64,000 nucleotides of DNA, from the NCBI RefSeq assembly GCF_021502655.1, contig NZ_JAKFFT010000015.1, positions 1 through 64,000 on the forward strand. The letters run 5' to 3'. The notes beneath the pieces were generated by a model that was not told the DNA's origin, searched no databases, and saw only the letters and a program-made list of their open reading frames with translations. Of this stretch, positions 1 to 9,593 are shown piece by piece. The translations under genes and the position numbers were made by a program. Position 1 is the first letter of the stretch, and each line of letters opens with the position of its first letter. The DNA comes from Dyadobacter sp. CY347. Its GTDB lineage: Bacteria; Bacteroidota; Bacteroidia; Cytophagales; Spirosomataceae.

Positions 1-585
1 TGACATTGGTATTCCATCCACCACAATAAGCGGCTCGCTAGATCCTGTAATAGATGCAATTCCACGAATCTTAATAGAAATTTCGCCACCGGGCTCAGCG
101 GAATTTTCAGTAACCTGAACGCCTGCAGCACGCCCCAGCAAAGCCTGATCTAAACTTAGTACAGGCATTTCCTTAATTTGAGCGCTACTTACCTTCGCTG
201 TCGCTCCAGTTACATCTCTAGCCTTTTGAGAGCCATAACCAACGACTACGACGGCATCTAAAACCTTAGAATCATTTTCCAGTTGTACATTCAATACAGA
301 CTGCGAACCCACTGTTACTTGCTTTGCAAGATATCCAACATAAGAAAACACCAATACCGATTCCTTTGATTTCACATTGAGAAAGTATTCACCATTTATG
401 TCCGTAACCGTTCCATTACTTGTTCCCTGCTCTACAATTGATACACCACTTAGCGATGAGTTATTTTCATCTACTATTTTCCCCTTTATTGAAGTTCCTG
501 ATGACTGCGCGAGTAGTGAACCCGATTGATATACAGAAAAAATCAGTGTCATGAAGTAAATAAAGCCTAGTCTAATTTTTGTCAT
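1..585 (-). CDS. SusC/RagA-family TonB-dependent receptor, N-terminal part (cut by window edge)
   Basis: Open frame of 195 codons from an ATG at 583-585 to the left edge. The translation starts with a signal peptide (MTKIRLGFIYF...SLLAQ), then a carboxypeptidase-regulatory-like domain (about residues 30-105, 'GKIVDENNSSLSGVSI') and the start of the TonB plug ('VVVGYGSQKARDVTGA', 'VVDGIPMS'). This is the standard front half of a SusC outer-membrane transporter, normally about 1000 aa, which imports oligosaccharides with a SusD lipoprotein. It has no STN domain, so it is probably not coupled to an anti-sigma factor, unlike the SusC at 17.7-21.3 kb. The barrel and the expected susD lie left of the window. 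Family certain; substrate unknown. Confidence 0.9.
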   Translation of the reverse strand, partial: MTKIRLGFIYFMTLIFSVYQSGSLLAQSSGTSIKGKIVDENNSSLSGVSIVEQGTSNGTVTDINGEYFLNVKSKESVLVFSYVGYLAKQVTVGSQSVLNVQLENDSKVLDAVVVVGYGSQKARDVTGATAKVSSAQIKEMPVLSLDQALLGRAAGVQVTENSAEPGGEISIKIRGIASITGSSEPLIVVDGIPMS

Positions 586-1764
586 ACGAAGGTTACCTAA
601 AGGTTCATCATGTGTTTAAAATAATACCTAATAATTCAGGTTGTAAGCGGTTTATCCGAAAGTAGCATGCCCATGTATTAGAAATAATTTAAGCAAAAAT
701 AGTACTTTGCCTAGGGGGTGAATTTCATATAATTAGCATATTTTGATGTTATTTTATCCATGTTTATTCCTAGTCTTCGTTGATTCTTGCTGGGGAGTCC
801 ATCAACTTGTCACGAACGTCTGCTGATGTCATGAAAGAGCAAGAATCTTTGAGCAAATAAGGAGACAGATTTGAGATTCAATCAATTAGAATTCACCTTG
901 GAAGGGATCAAATTCGTGGATCAAGCAGAAAAACCTCTCTTAGGTGAGTCGTGGAAAGGAAAGTAATTTTCAATTGGATAACTTTAACCTCTGTGGGCCG
1001 GCAGCATTTGGCCGAGATGGAGAAATATTCTTAAAAGACTTGAATAGCTGGCCTATGAATGAGCGAGTGGCATTAGCTAACAACAGTCAGTAATCGGATA
1101 GTTGTTAGCTAAAGCTGATTCTCAGCGTGACCTGAAGGTTGTATTATTGGCCTCATAACTTTGTTTTTCTAACATTAATAAGACTTTTTTGCCAAAAAAG
1201 CTAGTTAGCAAAGGCTGATCAGCGCGTGCCAAGGGGCTGTAAAGCTATGGTATACAACTATAAAACAATTCACCGGGCGGCCGGGCAGACCATCCTGAAT
1301 TAATTCCAGTACTAAAGCATTATAATATCAGAGACGGAGATTACTATTAATAATCTCTTTGATAAAATTTTAAGATAAGTATCAGCACAATGGAAGAGTT
1401 ATATAAAGCTCTCTGACCTTTTCCCATGCCATTAACAGTAGCCAGGAAGCAGGTCAGATTAAGAATTATTGGGACTTTGCCTTCAAGAGGGTTCTTCCGC
1501 TCATATTCGAGCATGGATTCCATAAGTGCTAGCGTCGAAGCGAATACTCTGTTAACACCACCCAATTTTTGCTGTCATAGAGACCTTGCAGTGCTTTGTC
1601 TTGGAAGCTGTGAACAAGGTCGTTGGGCGACCTTAGAATTCATTTGCTTTCATTATATTTTAGTCATCCTAGACTCTTTATTTTCCTTCATAATTAAATA
1701 AATTGGTAACAGTTAAGTTTATAGTTTCAGAGCTGATGAAAATTTGTAGGCACAAGGATCATCA
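586..1764. other. Long intergenic region, no supported gene
   Basis: About 1.2 kb separates the SusC start from the end of the GH95 gene. Short opposing frames at 1347-1565 (minus) and 1426-1701 (plus) have no recognisable domains and overlap each other. A degenerate direct repeat is visible: GTTAGCTAAAGCTGATTCTC near 1101 and GTTAGCAAAGGCTGATCAGC near 1203. A 31-codon TTG-started frame (about 872-968) follows an AAGGAGA stretch but resembles nothing known. The region may hold the SusC promoter and eroded gene remnants; nothing firmer can be said. Confidence 0.4.
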
Positions 1765-4308
1765 TTATTCTAATGCAACTTGATAAATGCCGTTCTGTAC
1801 GGCATGAAATGCAATTTCATTCGATGTATTTTTGGTCAAAAGGACTTGTTGGCCATTTTGGTAGATTTTAACAGAAGAATTTATTTTTAGAGAACAGAGA
1901 GCTGTTCTGGTCGCTTTTATGGTACCAGACTTTAATTTATTATTCTCCCAAGAAATATCTACTTCAAATCCTCCTCTTGCTCTTAATCCTGTCACACTTC
2001 CCGTAAGCCAGGCTTTCGGTAGAGCTGGTAGCAACTCTATTGCGCCTGTGTGGCTTTGTAATAACACTTCTGCAATGACCGCAGTTGATCCGAAGGTTGC
2101 ATCAAGCTGGTACGCCCATCCGAAAAAGTTGTCTTGTAAACCATATTTTAACTGATACTGATGGTGGCTATACGCTTTTTCACCCTCACCTAAACGCAAC
2201 CACATTAAGCTTACCCAGTTGCTTAACCAACCACCTGAGCTTTTTCCATCAAGATAACTACTGTAACTGCCGTACCTATTATCAGCTTCTTCTATCGTGG
2301 CGTTAGGGTTTCCTTGAAGTCTTCTCTCCAAGGATCTGCGAGCCGCTAAATACAATTTGGGAGTTTTATAATTAATTTGGGTTGATGGATACAAAGCGTA
2401 CAAATGAGATATATGTCTATGACCAATTTCTGGTTCTTCGTAATCTTCTATCCATTCCTGTAAAGTGCCCGTTTTCTTACTGGTTTGTAAAGGAGCAAGA
2501 TGTTTCAAAGCAAATTCAACTCTTTTTCTCAATTGAGCTTCAAAAGGCATTCCTGGTTTGCTTAAATCGTCGATCGCTTGTAAACAGTTTTCGAACAGCT
2601 CATGACATATCTCTATATCCATAGTTGAACCATAAGTGAATTGATATTGCTTTCCGTCTTTCTTTTCAAAAGCGTTCTCCGGGGAATGTGATGGACTTGT
2701 CACTAAATAACCAGCCAGCGGTAGGCCTTTTGGTATAGGCTTTAAAAAATCCAAATAAAATTGAGCCGCTCCTTTCATTAATGGAAACGCAACTTCTTTT
2801 AGAAAGTTTTTGTCACCAGAATATAGATAGTGGTCAAAAATATGGTGGCATAGCCAACCCTGCCCCATTGGCCATATGCCCTGTACGCCATCAGACGGAG
2901 TTGTTCTCCAAAAAACATCTGTTAAGTGATGTACTACCCAGCCATTTGCATTATACATTTGCCTGGCAGTTATTTTTCCATGCTTGGCTAAGGAGTCCAT
3001 TAATGTAAATAATGGTTTATGACATTCTGCGAGGTTAACTGCTTCAGATGCCATATAATTCATTTGTAAATTAATATTGGTATGGTAATCCGCATTCCAG
3101 GGAGGTAATAGCGTTTGGTTCCATAGGCCTTGTAGATTAGCTGGCAAGTCGCCTTCCCGAGAAGATGCAATGAGTAGATATCTTCCGTATTGAAATAACA
3201 ATTCGGAAAGGTAAGGATCCACTACTTCGGTAGTACGAGCTCTGCTCATCCTCAGATCCTGAGGAAGCTCCATTGCATTAGCAGCGGCTGAAAGATTGAT
3301 CTTAACACGATCAAACAAGGATTTAAAATCATTTATATGGTCTTTATTAATTTCATTGTAACTCTTGTCAGACAGTCTAGTAATTAGTGAATTACAGTAA
3401 GTTTCTGGATCTTTCTGCCCATAACTGGTCGCAGCAACCAGATAGAGTATAACTTCTGTAGCACCCTCTACATGCATGCTTCCGTCATCAGTTACGGATA
3501 CTGAACCTCCTTTGTTTATTGCTTTTAAGATTGCGCTAAAACTCATGCCTTGCTCCCCATGCCTATTTGCAACGTCTAACGAAATTCTACCGTTTAGCAT
3601 TAACGAGTTATTATCTGAAGTTAAAGGTTTTGTTAATGCATCTTTCTCTCTTGTTAAACGTATATTTAAATTGAGAGATTCGGGCTTATCGCATGAAAGT
3701 TTGACTACGATAACTTGATCCGGATGTGATGCAAATACCTCCCTCCTGTATTTTTTTCCCTGATAGGTAAATCTAGTAACGGCAACCGCCGAATCTAAGC
3801 TAAGCCAACGCCTGTAGTCACTGTATAGACTATCTTCCAAGGAATGGTCCATGTCAATTAGTAAATCTCCCAAGGGTTGGTAAGATTTTATAGATAGGGG
3901 CTTACCCATCATTGTCTTATTTGCTAGTTTCTCTGCTTCATCATTTTTACCCTCAAAAAGTAATTTTTGTATTTGTGGCAGGTTTGCTCTGGACAATGGA
4001 TTTATTGTATTTTGTGCATGTCCTGCCCAAAGAGATTCCTCATTTAATTGTATACGCTCATTTAGAGCTCCGCCAAATACCATTCCGCCTAAGCGACCAT
4101 TCCCAACTGGAAGTGCTTCATTCCAACCTTTATTTTCAAAATGAAAATTGATTTTAAAGACTTTTTGATTGTAAGAAAAAGGATGTAATTGATATGCGGG
4201 CTTTTCAAACCAAAGTAACATAGGTTTTTGCTGAGCAAGACAAAAACGTATTGGGCTTAATACGAAAAGTAATATATTGAATAAAATTAACAATATCGAT
4301 TTGCTCAT
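1765..4308 (-). CDS. GH95-family glycoside hydrolase (alpha-L-fucosidase-like)
   Basis: 847 aa, the usual length for GH95, with an N-terminal signal peptide ending near 'CLAQQ', so exported to the periplasm or cell surface. The N-terminal beta-sandwich has the family hallmark 'EALPVGNGRLGGMVFGG' (about 64-80) and 'IQLNEESLWAG'. The (alpha/alpha)6 barrel has 'DYHTNINLQMNY' (N411 and N413), 'TLQEW' (E618) and 'QLDATFG' (D736). In the characterised family member these correspond to the two asparagines, the acid Glu and the Asp of the active site (family knowledge; alignment done by eye). GH95 enzymes release alpha-1,2-L-fucose, and some act on alpha-L-galactose. It lies between a SusC gene and an AraC regulator, consistent with a fucosylated-glycan locus. 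Confidence 0.9.
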   Translation of the reverse strand: MSKSILLILFNILLFVLSPIRFCLAQQKPMLLWFEKPAYQLHPFSYNQKVFKINFHFENKGWNEALPVGNGRLGGMVFGGALNERIQLNEESLWAGHAQNTINPLSRANLPQIQKLLFEGKNDEAEKLANKTMMGKPLSIKSYQPLGDLLIDMDHSLEDSLYSDYRRWLSLDSAVAVTRFTYQGKKYRREVFASHPDQVIVVKLSCDKPESLNLNIRLTREKDALTKPLTSDNNSLMLNGRISLDVANRHGEQGMSFSAILKAINKGGSVSVTDDGSMHVEGATEVILYLVAATSYGQKDPETYCNSLITRLSDKSYNEINKDHINDFKSLFDRVKINLSAAANAMELPQDLRMSRARTTEVVDPYLSELLFQYGRYLLIASSREGDLPANLQGLWNQTLLPPWNADYHTNINLQMNYMASEAVNLAECHKPLFTLMDSLAKHGKITARQMYNANGWVVHHLTDVFWRTTPSDGVQGIWPMGQGWLCHHIFDHYLYSGDKNFLKEVAFPLMKGAAQFYLDFLKPIPKGLPLAGYLVTSPSHSPENAFEKKDGKQYQFTYGSTMDIEICHELFENCLQAIDDLSKPGMPFEAQLRKRVEFALKHLAPLQTSKKTGTLQEWIEDYEEPEIGHRHISHLYALYPSTQINYKTPKLYLAARRSLERRLQGNPNATIEEADNRYGSYSSYLDGKSSGGWLSNWVSLMWLRLGEGEKAYSHHQYQLKYGLQDNFFGWAYQLDATFGSTAVIAEVLLQSHTGAIELLPALPKAWLTGSVTGLRARGGFEVDISWENNKLKSGTIKATRTALCSLKINSSVKIYQNGQQVLLTKNTSNEIAFHAVQNGIYQVALE

Positions 4309-4399
4309 TCTAATTGGATAAGTGAATTATCAGTATTTAATAGGGGTATAAAGGAATTTTCTAAGAGTGTTTGTATAATAATACAATACTCAATTTTGG

Positions 4400-5263
4400 T
4401 TAATGTAGGAAAGTCTTTCTATATTGTAAAGGGCTTTTTCCTGTTATTTCCTTAAAGCGTGCATTGAAATTTGAAAAGTTATTATATCCTGTTTCGTGGC
4501 ATATGTAGTTGATGTTTTTTTTGTCTTCGATTAATAACTTACACGCTTGTCTTATTCTAACCTCATTTAAAAATTGAGAATATGTTTTTTTTGTGACGCT
4601 CTTAAATAACCTACAAAATGCGGTAGGGCTAATATTAGCAACCTCTGCGACTTCCTCAAGAGTAATTTTTCTATAAAAATTAATCATTGTAAAATTAAAT
4701 ACATCATTGATTTTTTGCGCTTGAATATCTTCGTTATAATTAAATACTGGGCTTGAAAGAATCTCTATTTCATTCGATTGTGATAAAATATCTAGCGCTT
4801 GTAGAATTAGAATAATTCTGGTAGTGTTTTTTGCATGAATCAATTTTTCGAGAATTTTTGAAACTTCAATATTTGTTTTTCCTAAGATTTTTAGTCCTGC
4901 TCTTGCTTCAATCAATAAGTTTTTTAAATTCTTATTTTCTGGCAAGTCTAAAAATTGTTCTCCCCAGCAATTTTCTAAAAAATGGACAACCTTAGCTTCG
5001 GCCAATACTTCGGGATTATTTTTATAATATATCTCGTCACATCGCCAACAGTGAGGGAGATTAGATCCTATCAAAAACAAGTCTCCTTCTTCAAATCGGT
5101 AAATATTGTTGCCAACAAATTGCGTACCTTTTCCTTTTTCAATACGTACCAACTCAATCTCAGAATGATAATGCCAACTCTTTAAAAAATAGGGTACTTT
5201 ATCCTGCCGTATGCTAAAAGAATTTAGAATGTCACGAGACATTTTTAACAGTTTTGGTTTCAT
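4400..5263 (-). CDS. AraC-family transcriptional regulator
   Basis: 287 aa with the standard two-part layout. The N-terminal cupin-like sensor (about 15-100) contains 'WHYHSEIELVRIEKGKGTQFVG' and 'GDLFLIGSNLPHCW'. The C-terminal AraC double helix-turn-helix (about 185-285) contains 'ITLEEVAEVANISPTAFCRLFK' and ends in the typical 'GYNNFSNFNARFKEITGKSPLQYR'. It reads the same way as the GH95 gene 91 bp downstream and the TIM-barrel gene just upstream (46-bp gap). It probably senses a sugar and controls one or both neighbours (inference from position). Confidence 0.93.
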   Translation of the reverse strand: MKPKLLKMSRDILNSFSIRQDKVPYFLKSWHYHSEIELVRIEKGKGTQFVGNNIYRFEEGDLFLIGSNLPHCWRCDEIYYKNNPEVLAEAKVVHFLENCWGEQFLDLPENKNLKNLLIEARAGLKILGKTNIEVSKILEKLIHAKNTTRIILILQALDILSQSNEIEILSSPVFNYNEDIQAQKINDVFNFTMINFYRKITLEEVAEVANISPTAFCRLFKSVTKKTYSQFLNEVRIRQACKLLIEDKKNINYICHETGYNNFSNFNARFKEITGKSPLQYRKTFLH

Positions 5264-5309
5264 GGTAATTGTGATAAGACGCTAAATTTTACGAAATGAA
5301 AATCAGCTG

Positions 5310-6224
5310 CTATATGGGATCAATGGCTCGGTAAGCTTTTAATGCTGCCAACTCTCCCTCAATTCCAGGCCTTTTAATGCGATGTTCCATTCCCATAAAA
5401 CCCTTATAGCCTTTGTCAGCGACGTGACGAAGAACATTTACGTAATTGATTTCGCCTGTTGTAGGCTCGTACCGGCCAGGAGCATCACCGATCTGGAGAT
5501 AAGCAATTTCATCCCATGCATGATCAAGTAAGGCAAGCACATTACCTTCTTCAATCTGAACGTGGTAAAAGTCGAAAAGTATTTTTACACTGGGACTCCC
5601 CACTGCTTTTGCAAGCATATAAGCTTGTGGAATTTCGTGCAGAAACATGCCGGGATGGTCCACTTTGCTGTTCATTGTTTCCATCACGGTAATAATTCCG
5701 TGCGGTTCGTAGATATCTGCAACTTGTTTCAACAATTCAATAGCATTGGCCATCTGAAAATCCTTGGGCATTTTCGGATCTGCCAAGCCTAATACATTGT
5801 GAACGTACTTGGTATTCATGCGTTTAGCGACCTCCACAGACTCTTTTACATCACTAAGCACCTTGTCGCGAAGCTCTTTGTTGTTTCCGGCGAATGTTAC
5901 CTCTTTAAAAGTGATCGTCCCTACAAACTGGCCGAATTCCATTCCCAGTTTTTGAATGGCATTGCTGATCTTCTCTTGCTCCTGAACCGTTTTACTTTTG
6001 AGCCATGTATTTTCCCATGCTCGGAATCCCTGATCATGGCCCCATTTGATCTGATCAATCGGATCTTTGCCGCCGGCTTTGGCGAATATGTCAAACTCAG
6101 GTGAAAATTTAGTCCTGAATGGTTTTTCAGAAGTGCTTGATTGGGAAATTGCATCCGTGTAAAGTCCACTGGCTATTGCGGCACTGGCCAATATGCCATT
6201 TTTAATAAACGTATCTCTTTTCAT
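5310..6224 (-). CDS. Hydroxypyruvate-isomerase-like TIM-barrel protein, exported
   Basis: 304 aa. The N-terminus 'MKRDTFIKNGILASAAIASG' resembles a Tat-like signal without a clear twin arginine. The rest is an AP-endonuclease-2/hydroxypyruvate isomerase-type TIM barrel: 'YVHNVLGLADP', 'VMETMNSKVDHPGMFL' (metal-binding Glu in VMET), 'ILFDFYHVQIEEGN' (Asp and His), 'LQIGDAPGRYEP' and 'GFMGMEHR' (final metal Glu). This family isomerises hydroxypyruvate/tartronate semialdehyde or sugars, and exported Bacteroidota copies are common near sugar-oxidation genes. It is followed upstream by the PVC-type cytochrome gene (47-bp gap), so co-transcription is likely. Exact substrate unknown. Confidence 0.85.
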   Translation of the reverse strand: MKRDTFIKNGILASAAIASGLYTDAISQSSTSEKPFRTKFSPEFDIFAKAGGKDPIDQIKWGHDQGFRAWENTWLKSKTVQEQEKISNAIQKLGMEFGQFVGTITFKEVTFAGNNKELRDKVLSDVKESVEVAKRMNTKYVHNVLGLADPKMPKDFQMANAIELLKQVADIYEPHGIITVMETMNSKVDHPGMFLHEIPQAYMLAKAVGSPSVKILFDFYHVQIEEGNVLALLDHAWDEIAYLQIGDAPGRYEPTTGEINYVNVLRHVADKGYKGFMGMEHRIKRPGIEGELAALKAYRAIDPI

Positions 6225-6271
6225 CTGTAAAATTTTAGAGCGCTAAATGGAGAGTTGGCTGGTAATAGAGA

Positions 6272-9200
6272 TTACCTAAGAAAAACTTTGTCCTTACTTG
6301 GATCCTGATCCTGCCCCATTAAAAAGGCCATCACATCGGCCATTTCTTGCTCCGTCAGCAGCTTATCCAAACCTTGTGGCATCATGGATACATCCATCAC
6401 TTTGGTGGAAGCAATATCTTTTCTGGGAATACGGATGGTCGTTTGGGGCCCGGTTTTGAGCATGATAGCCTCAGGAGATTGCTCCTGGATTACGCCGGTA
6501 TATTCAATAGTTTTGGTTTTGATCTGATAAGTCTCATACTCCCGCACAAAACTTGCATTGGGATAAATGATCGCTTCCAGCAGATCATGCGTCGAGCGGT
6601 CGTTTTGAATGGACGTCAGGTCGGGGCCCAGTTTTCCACCTTCCGCGCCGATCATGTGGCATCCCCAACAGATCGCCTTACCAAAAAACAGCTGCCTGCC
6701 GTTTTCAAGATTGCCTTTGGAAACCTGGCTTTCAAGCGATTGCAGGTATTTAATCCTGTCGGCCTGCACTAGGTTAAGTTTCGCTAGAAGCTTATTTACC
6801 TCAGGTTTAACTTCGTCAGGATACTGATCAAAAATCGTCCGCAAGCTTGATTCGGTGAAACTGTCGAGCGTAGTTGTGTTCATCAGCGTACTTGCCAGCG
6901 CCAGACCGATTTTTGCCGAATGCTTGCCCTTGAAAATGTTAACCAGTCTGGGAAGTATAAAGACGTCAGCCTTTGGAAGGTAATCTGTCGCGATCTGATA
7001 CAACTGTTCCTCTGAAAGTTCAGCCTGTGTCAGCACGGTCGCGGCCTGCAAACGGACTGGCGCCTCGTTTTTACCATTTAATTGTCCATACAGATATTTA
7101 AAGTCTGATTCCGATAGCTTGGGTGCGGCTTCGAGCAGGATGGATAAGCCTTCGGTCCGTAGCTCTTGCGGATTTTTATCGTTGTCAACAACATTCCTGA
7201 TCGTGCTGCCCAGCGATTTGATACCACCCAGTCGAACCAGATCCAGTGCAGCCATTTTTATCTGTGCATTTTCATTGGATGAAAGCAATTTGGAGATTTG
7301 GTCAACCCAAACTTGCGGGAAAGTTTTCATCTGGCTTGCACCCATGACCTGCAACAAAAATAACTTTTGATCCTGCGTCGCTGTGGACACCTGATCGGCT
7401 ATAAACTGCTGGATCGCCTGATCCGCGCTGAATGCAATCAAAATGTCCCGGAATGAATCTTTTTCTCCCGACGTAAGCACACCTTTTTTCAAACGCGCCG
7501 AAAGGAACGCCCGGATGTCATTCGACCATTCAGGATGGTGCGACGTTACCCAAAGTGCGGTGTGCTGTAAACCTGGGCTCTTATCGGATAACAGGGGAAT
7601 TACCTGTCCGGCCTTTAATGGTTTCCCAGGCATCTGATCGAGTGCGACCAGCGCTGCTTCCCGTATCCTCGGCGACGGGCTGCTCAGTCCCTTTTTCACT
7701 TCTTCCGGGCGATTGAGCGTGATTAAAGCATAAATAACAGCGTGACGGACAAATGCATCAGACGCTATTCCCGAAGCGGTTATTAATGCAGGAACAGCTT
7801 GTGGCGCACCGATTTGGCCAAGTGCTGTGGCGGCCTGCCTTCTTACAGCAGGATCGTTTTTCTGAACGAGAGCGGCTAGTTTTGTAACAGCTTTAACATC
7901 CTTTGCCAGCCCGGCGGCCCGTGCCGCTGCCACGCGCACTTGCAAGTTTTCATCATTCAAACCCAATCGGACGCCCGCCAATGCATTGTCGGTCCCGATC
8001 CGGGACAGGGCAAAAATGACCTTCGTCCGCACATCAGCATTAGGCGTTTTTTGCGATAAACTGATCAATGGCGTCACTGCTTTATCGCCCTGCGTCACGA
8101 TCCATTGAACCGCCCGGTCTGTTACGAATGGCCTGGCATCTGCCAGATAGCTTACCAGGTCGCCAGCTTGTAATGATTGCCATTGTATTTTATTTCCATA
8201 AGGATCTTCCGGTCTGCTTATTCCGTTTTTGCGAATCCTGTAAATCGCACCTTTTAGTTCGGGCTTGGATACCTGCGAGAGCGGACAGCCTTTGATAAAC
8301 CATCCTCCTGTTTCAACCACCAGCAAACTGCCGTCAGCATCTTCAAGCACGTCGGTAGGGTGATAATCTTCCCTGTCGGTCCACATGAAAACTTCATCTT
8401 CGGTGCGGAATGATGCTCCGTCCCGAAACAGCTTGTGCCGAAGGATACGGTGCGTATTGAACTGGGCGCTGAAAAGGTTTCCCTTAAATCCATCTCCCAG
8501 AGCCGTGCCGCGATACCGTCCAATGCCCGATGGCGCCACGCGCGAATATTTGGAAACGACCGGCATCAAATCACCGGTACGCACCAGGCTGTCGCGATCA
8601 ATGTTTTTATTGGGTTTCGGATAAATACCGCCTTCTGTCCAATATACCAATGCATCCCGCTGTCCTGCCTTCGGATCCGTAAAATACGTCTCGGTTCCGA
8701 TAGGTTCAGAAGCCTCGGTGAAGGTAAGTTCAACCGGGTTGTTCATACCACCGGCCGATACCCATTCGAGCTGCGTTCCGTCCGGGCGCACGCGCCAGAT
8801 GCGGGATGTTTCTCCTTTCAGCCTCTTGCCTTCTTTGGTAGTTACATCAAAACCATTAATGGCGCTGGTCAGATAAAGCCAGCCGTCGGGTGCCATGAAC
8901 GGACCGATGAGGCTGTTTGCATTTACATTCAATGTCCACCCCGTCAGCACCACTTCACGTTTGTCGCTCACACCATCTCCATCTGTATCGGTCAGCTTTA
9001 ACAGGTCGGGGGCAGAAGATATGTACAAACTACCCTTGTAAAAATAACCTCCCTGCGGGAAGCCTACTTTATCGGCGAAGATCGTGCTCTTGTCATAAAC
9101 CCCATCTCCATTGTTGTCTTCCAGCAGGTTCACCCTGAATTTTGGATCGGTCAGTGCATCCTGGGTTTTGTCATACACATTTCCCGTGGATTCGAACAAA

Positions 9201-9424
9201 AACAGGCGGCCGGTTTCATCTGTATAACCAAACATCGGATAGGCAACCAAGCTCGAATCGGCCACAACTTCAATTGTGTAACCTTCCGGCACATGGATAA
9301 CGTCTGCCAGCGTTGCACGCTTTTTAATGGATGACGAACTACAAAGGATCAGGACCGCACCTATCAGTCCATAACCAAGGATATGGATATTGTTTCTCAT
9401 TCTAATATTCTTAAAATCAGTCAT
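6272..9424 (-). CDS. PVC-type heme-binding CxxCH protein with beta-propeller, HEAT repeats and cytochrome c
   Basis: 1050 aa. The start may instead be the inner ATG at 9398-9400, which places the hydrophobic leader ('LGYGLIGAVLILCSSSS', possibly a lipoprotein signal) at the very N-terminus. Domains in order: a glucose/sorbosone-dehydrogenase-like propeller with calcium-type loops ('NNGDGVYDKS', 'DTDGDGVSDK', 'EDADGSLLVVE'; about 40-400), HEAT-like repeats (about 425-900; 'VRVAAARAAGL', 'VRRQAATALGQIG'), and a C-terminal cytochrome c with heme motif CWGCH at 919-923 and a Met ligand candidate in 'SMMPQG'. Family members are thought to be membrane-associated dehydrogenases passing electrons to the respiratory chain. 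Substrate unknown; the downstream isomerase-like gene suggests sugar oxidation. Confidence 0.88.
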   Translation of the reverse strand: MTDFKNIRMRNNIHILGYGLIGAVLILCSSSSIKKRATLADVIHVPEGYTIEVVADSSLVAYPMFGYTDETGRLFLFESTGNVYDKTQDALTDPKFRVNLLEDNNGDGVYDKSTIFADKVGFPQGGYFYKGSLYISSAPDLLKLTDTDGDGVSDKREVVLTGWTLNVNANSLIGPFMAPDGWLYLTSAINGFDVTTKEGKRLKGETSRIWRVRPDGTQLEWVSAGGMNNPVELTFTEASEPIGTETYFTDPKAGQRDALVYWTEGGIYPKPNKNIDRDSLVRTGDLMPVVSKYSRVAPSGIGRYRGTALGDGFKGNLFSAQFNTHRILRHKLFRDGASFRTEDEVFMWTDREDYHPTDVLEDADGSLLVVETGGWFIKGCPLSQVSKPELKGAIYRIRKNGISRPEDPYGNKIQWQSLQAGDLVSYLADARPFVTDRAVQWIVTQGDKAVTPLISLSQKTPNADVRTKVIFALSRIGTDNALAGVRLGLNDENLQVRVAAARAAGLAKDVKAVTKLAALVQKNDPAVRRQAATALGQIGAPQAVPALITASGIASDAFVRHAVIYALITLNRPEEVKKGLSSPSPRIREAALVALDQMPGKPLKAGQVIPLLSDKSPGLQHTALWVTSHHPEWSNDIRAFLSARLKKGVLTSGEKDSFRDILIAFSADQAIQQFIADQVSTATQDQKLFLLQVMGASQMKTFPQVWVDQISKLLSSNENAQIKMAALDLVRLGGIKSLGSTIRNVVDNDKNPQELRTEGLSILLEAAPKLSESDFKYLYGQLNGKNEAPVRLQAATVLTQAELSEEQLYQIATDYLPKADVFILPRLVNIFKGKHSAKIGLALASTLMNTTTLDSFTESSLRTIFDQYPDEVKPEVNKLLAKLNLVQADRIKYLQSLESQVSKGNLENGRQLFFGKAICWGCHMIGAEGGKLGPDLTSIQNDRSTHDLLEAIIYPNASFVREYETYQIKTKTIEYTGVIQEQSPEAIMLKTGPQTTIRIPRKDIASTKVMDVSMMPQGLDKLLTEQEMADVMAFLMGQDQDPSKDKVFLR

Positions 9425-9554
9425 TTTAATACTTTATTGATTCAGAATGATTGTATTTATCTGTTGAAGTAGATAATAGCGGGTTAATTTGGCGAGCATT
9501 ATCGAAAGGATGTCTGGTAATTTAATGAAAATGGAGTTGCTTCATTAGAATAGA

Positions 9555-9587
9555 ATTCCCGGTCTAACACAAAGTCAAACCGGGAAT
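9555..9587 (-). terminator. Hairpin downstream of the 1980-aa T9SS gene
   Basis: Perfect 9-bp inverted repeat ATTCCCGGT / ACCGGGAAT with a 15-nt loop, starting 7 bp past the stop codon of the minus-strand gene ending at 9594. The position fits an intrinsic terminator or 3'-end hairpin; there is no long T-run after it. Confidence 0.6.
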
Positions 9588-9593
9588 ATGCAT

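Noticed and set aside
1347..1701. Two overlapping opposite frames in the left intergenic region
   Set aside because: Neither gives a plausible protein, they exclude each other, and no homology could be named.
8435..9001. 188-codon plus-strand frame within the cytochrome-type gene
   Set aside because: Antisense to conserved propeller sequence; no start context or recognisable domain.
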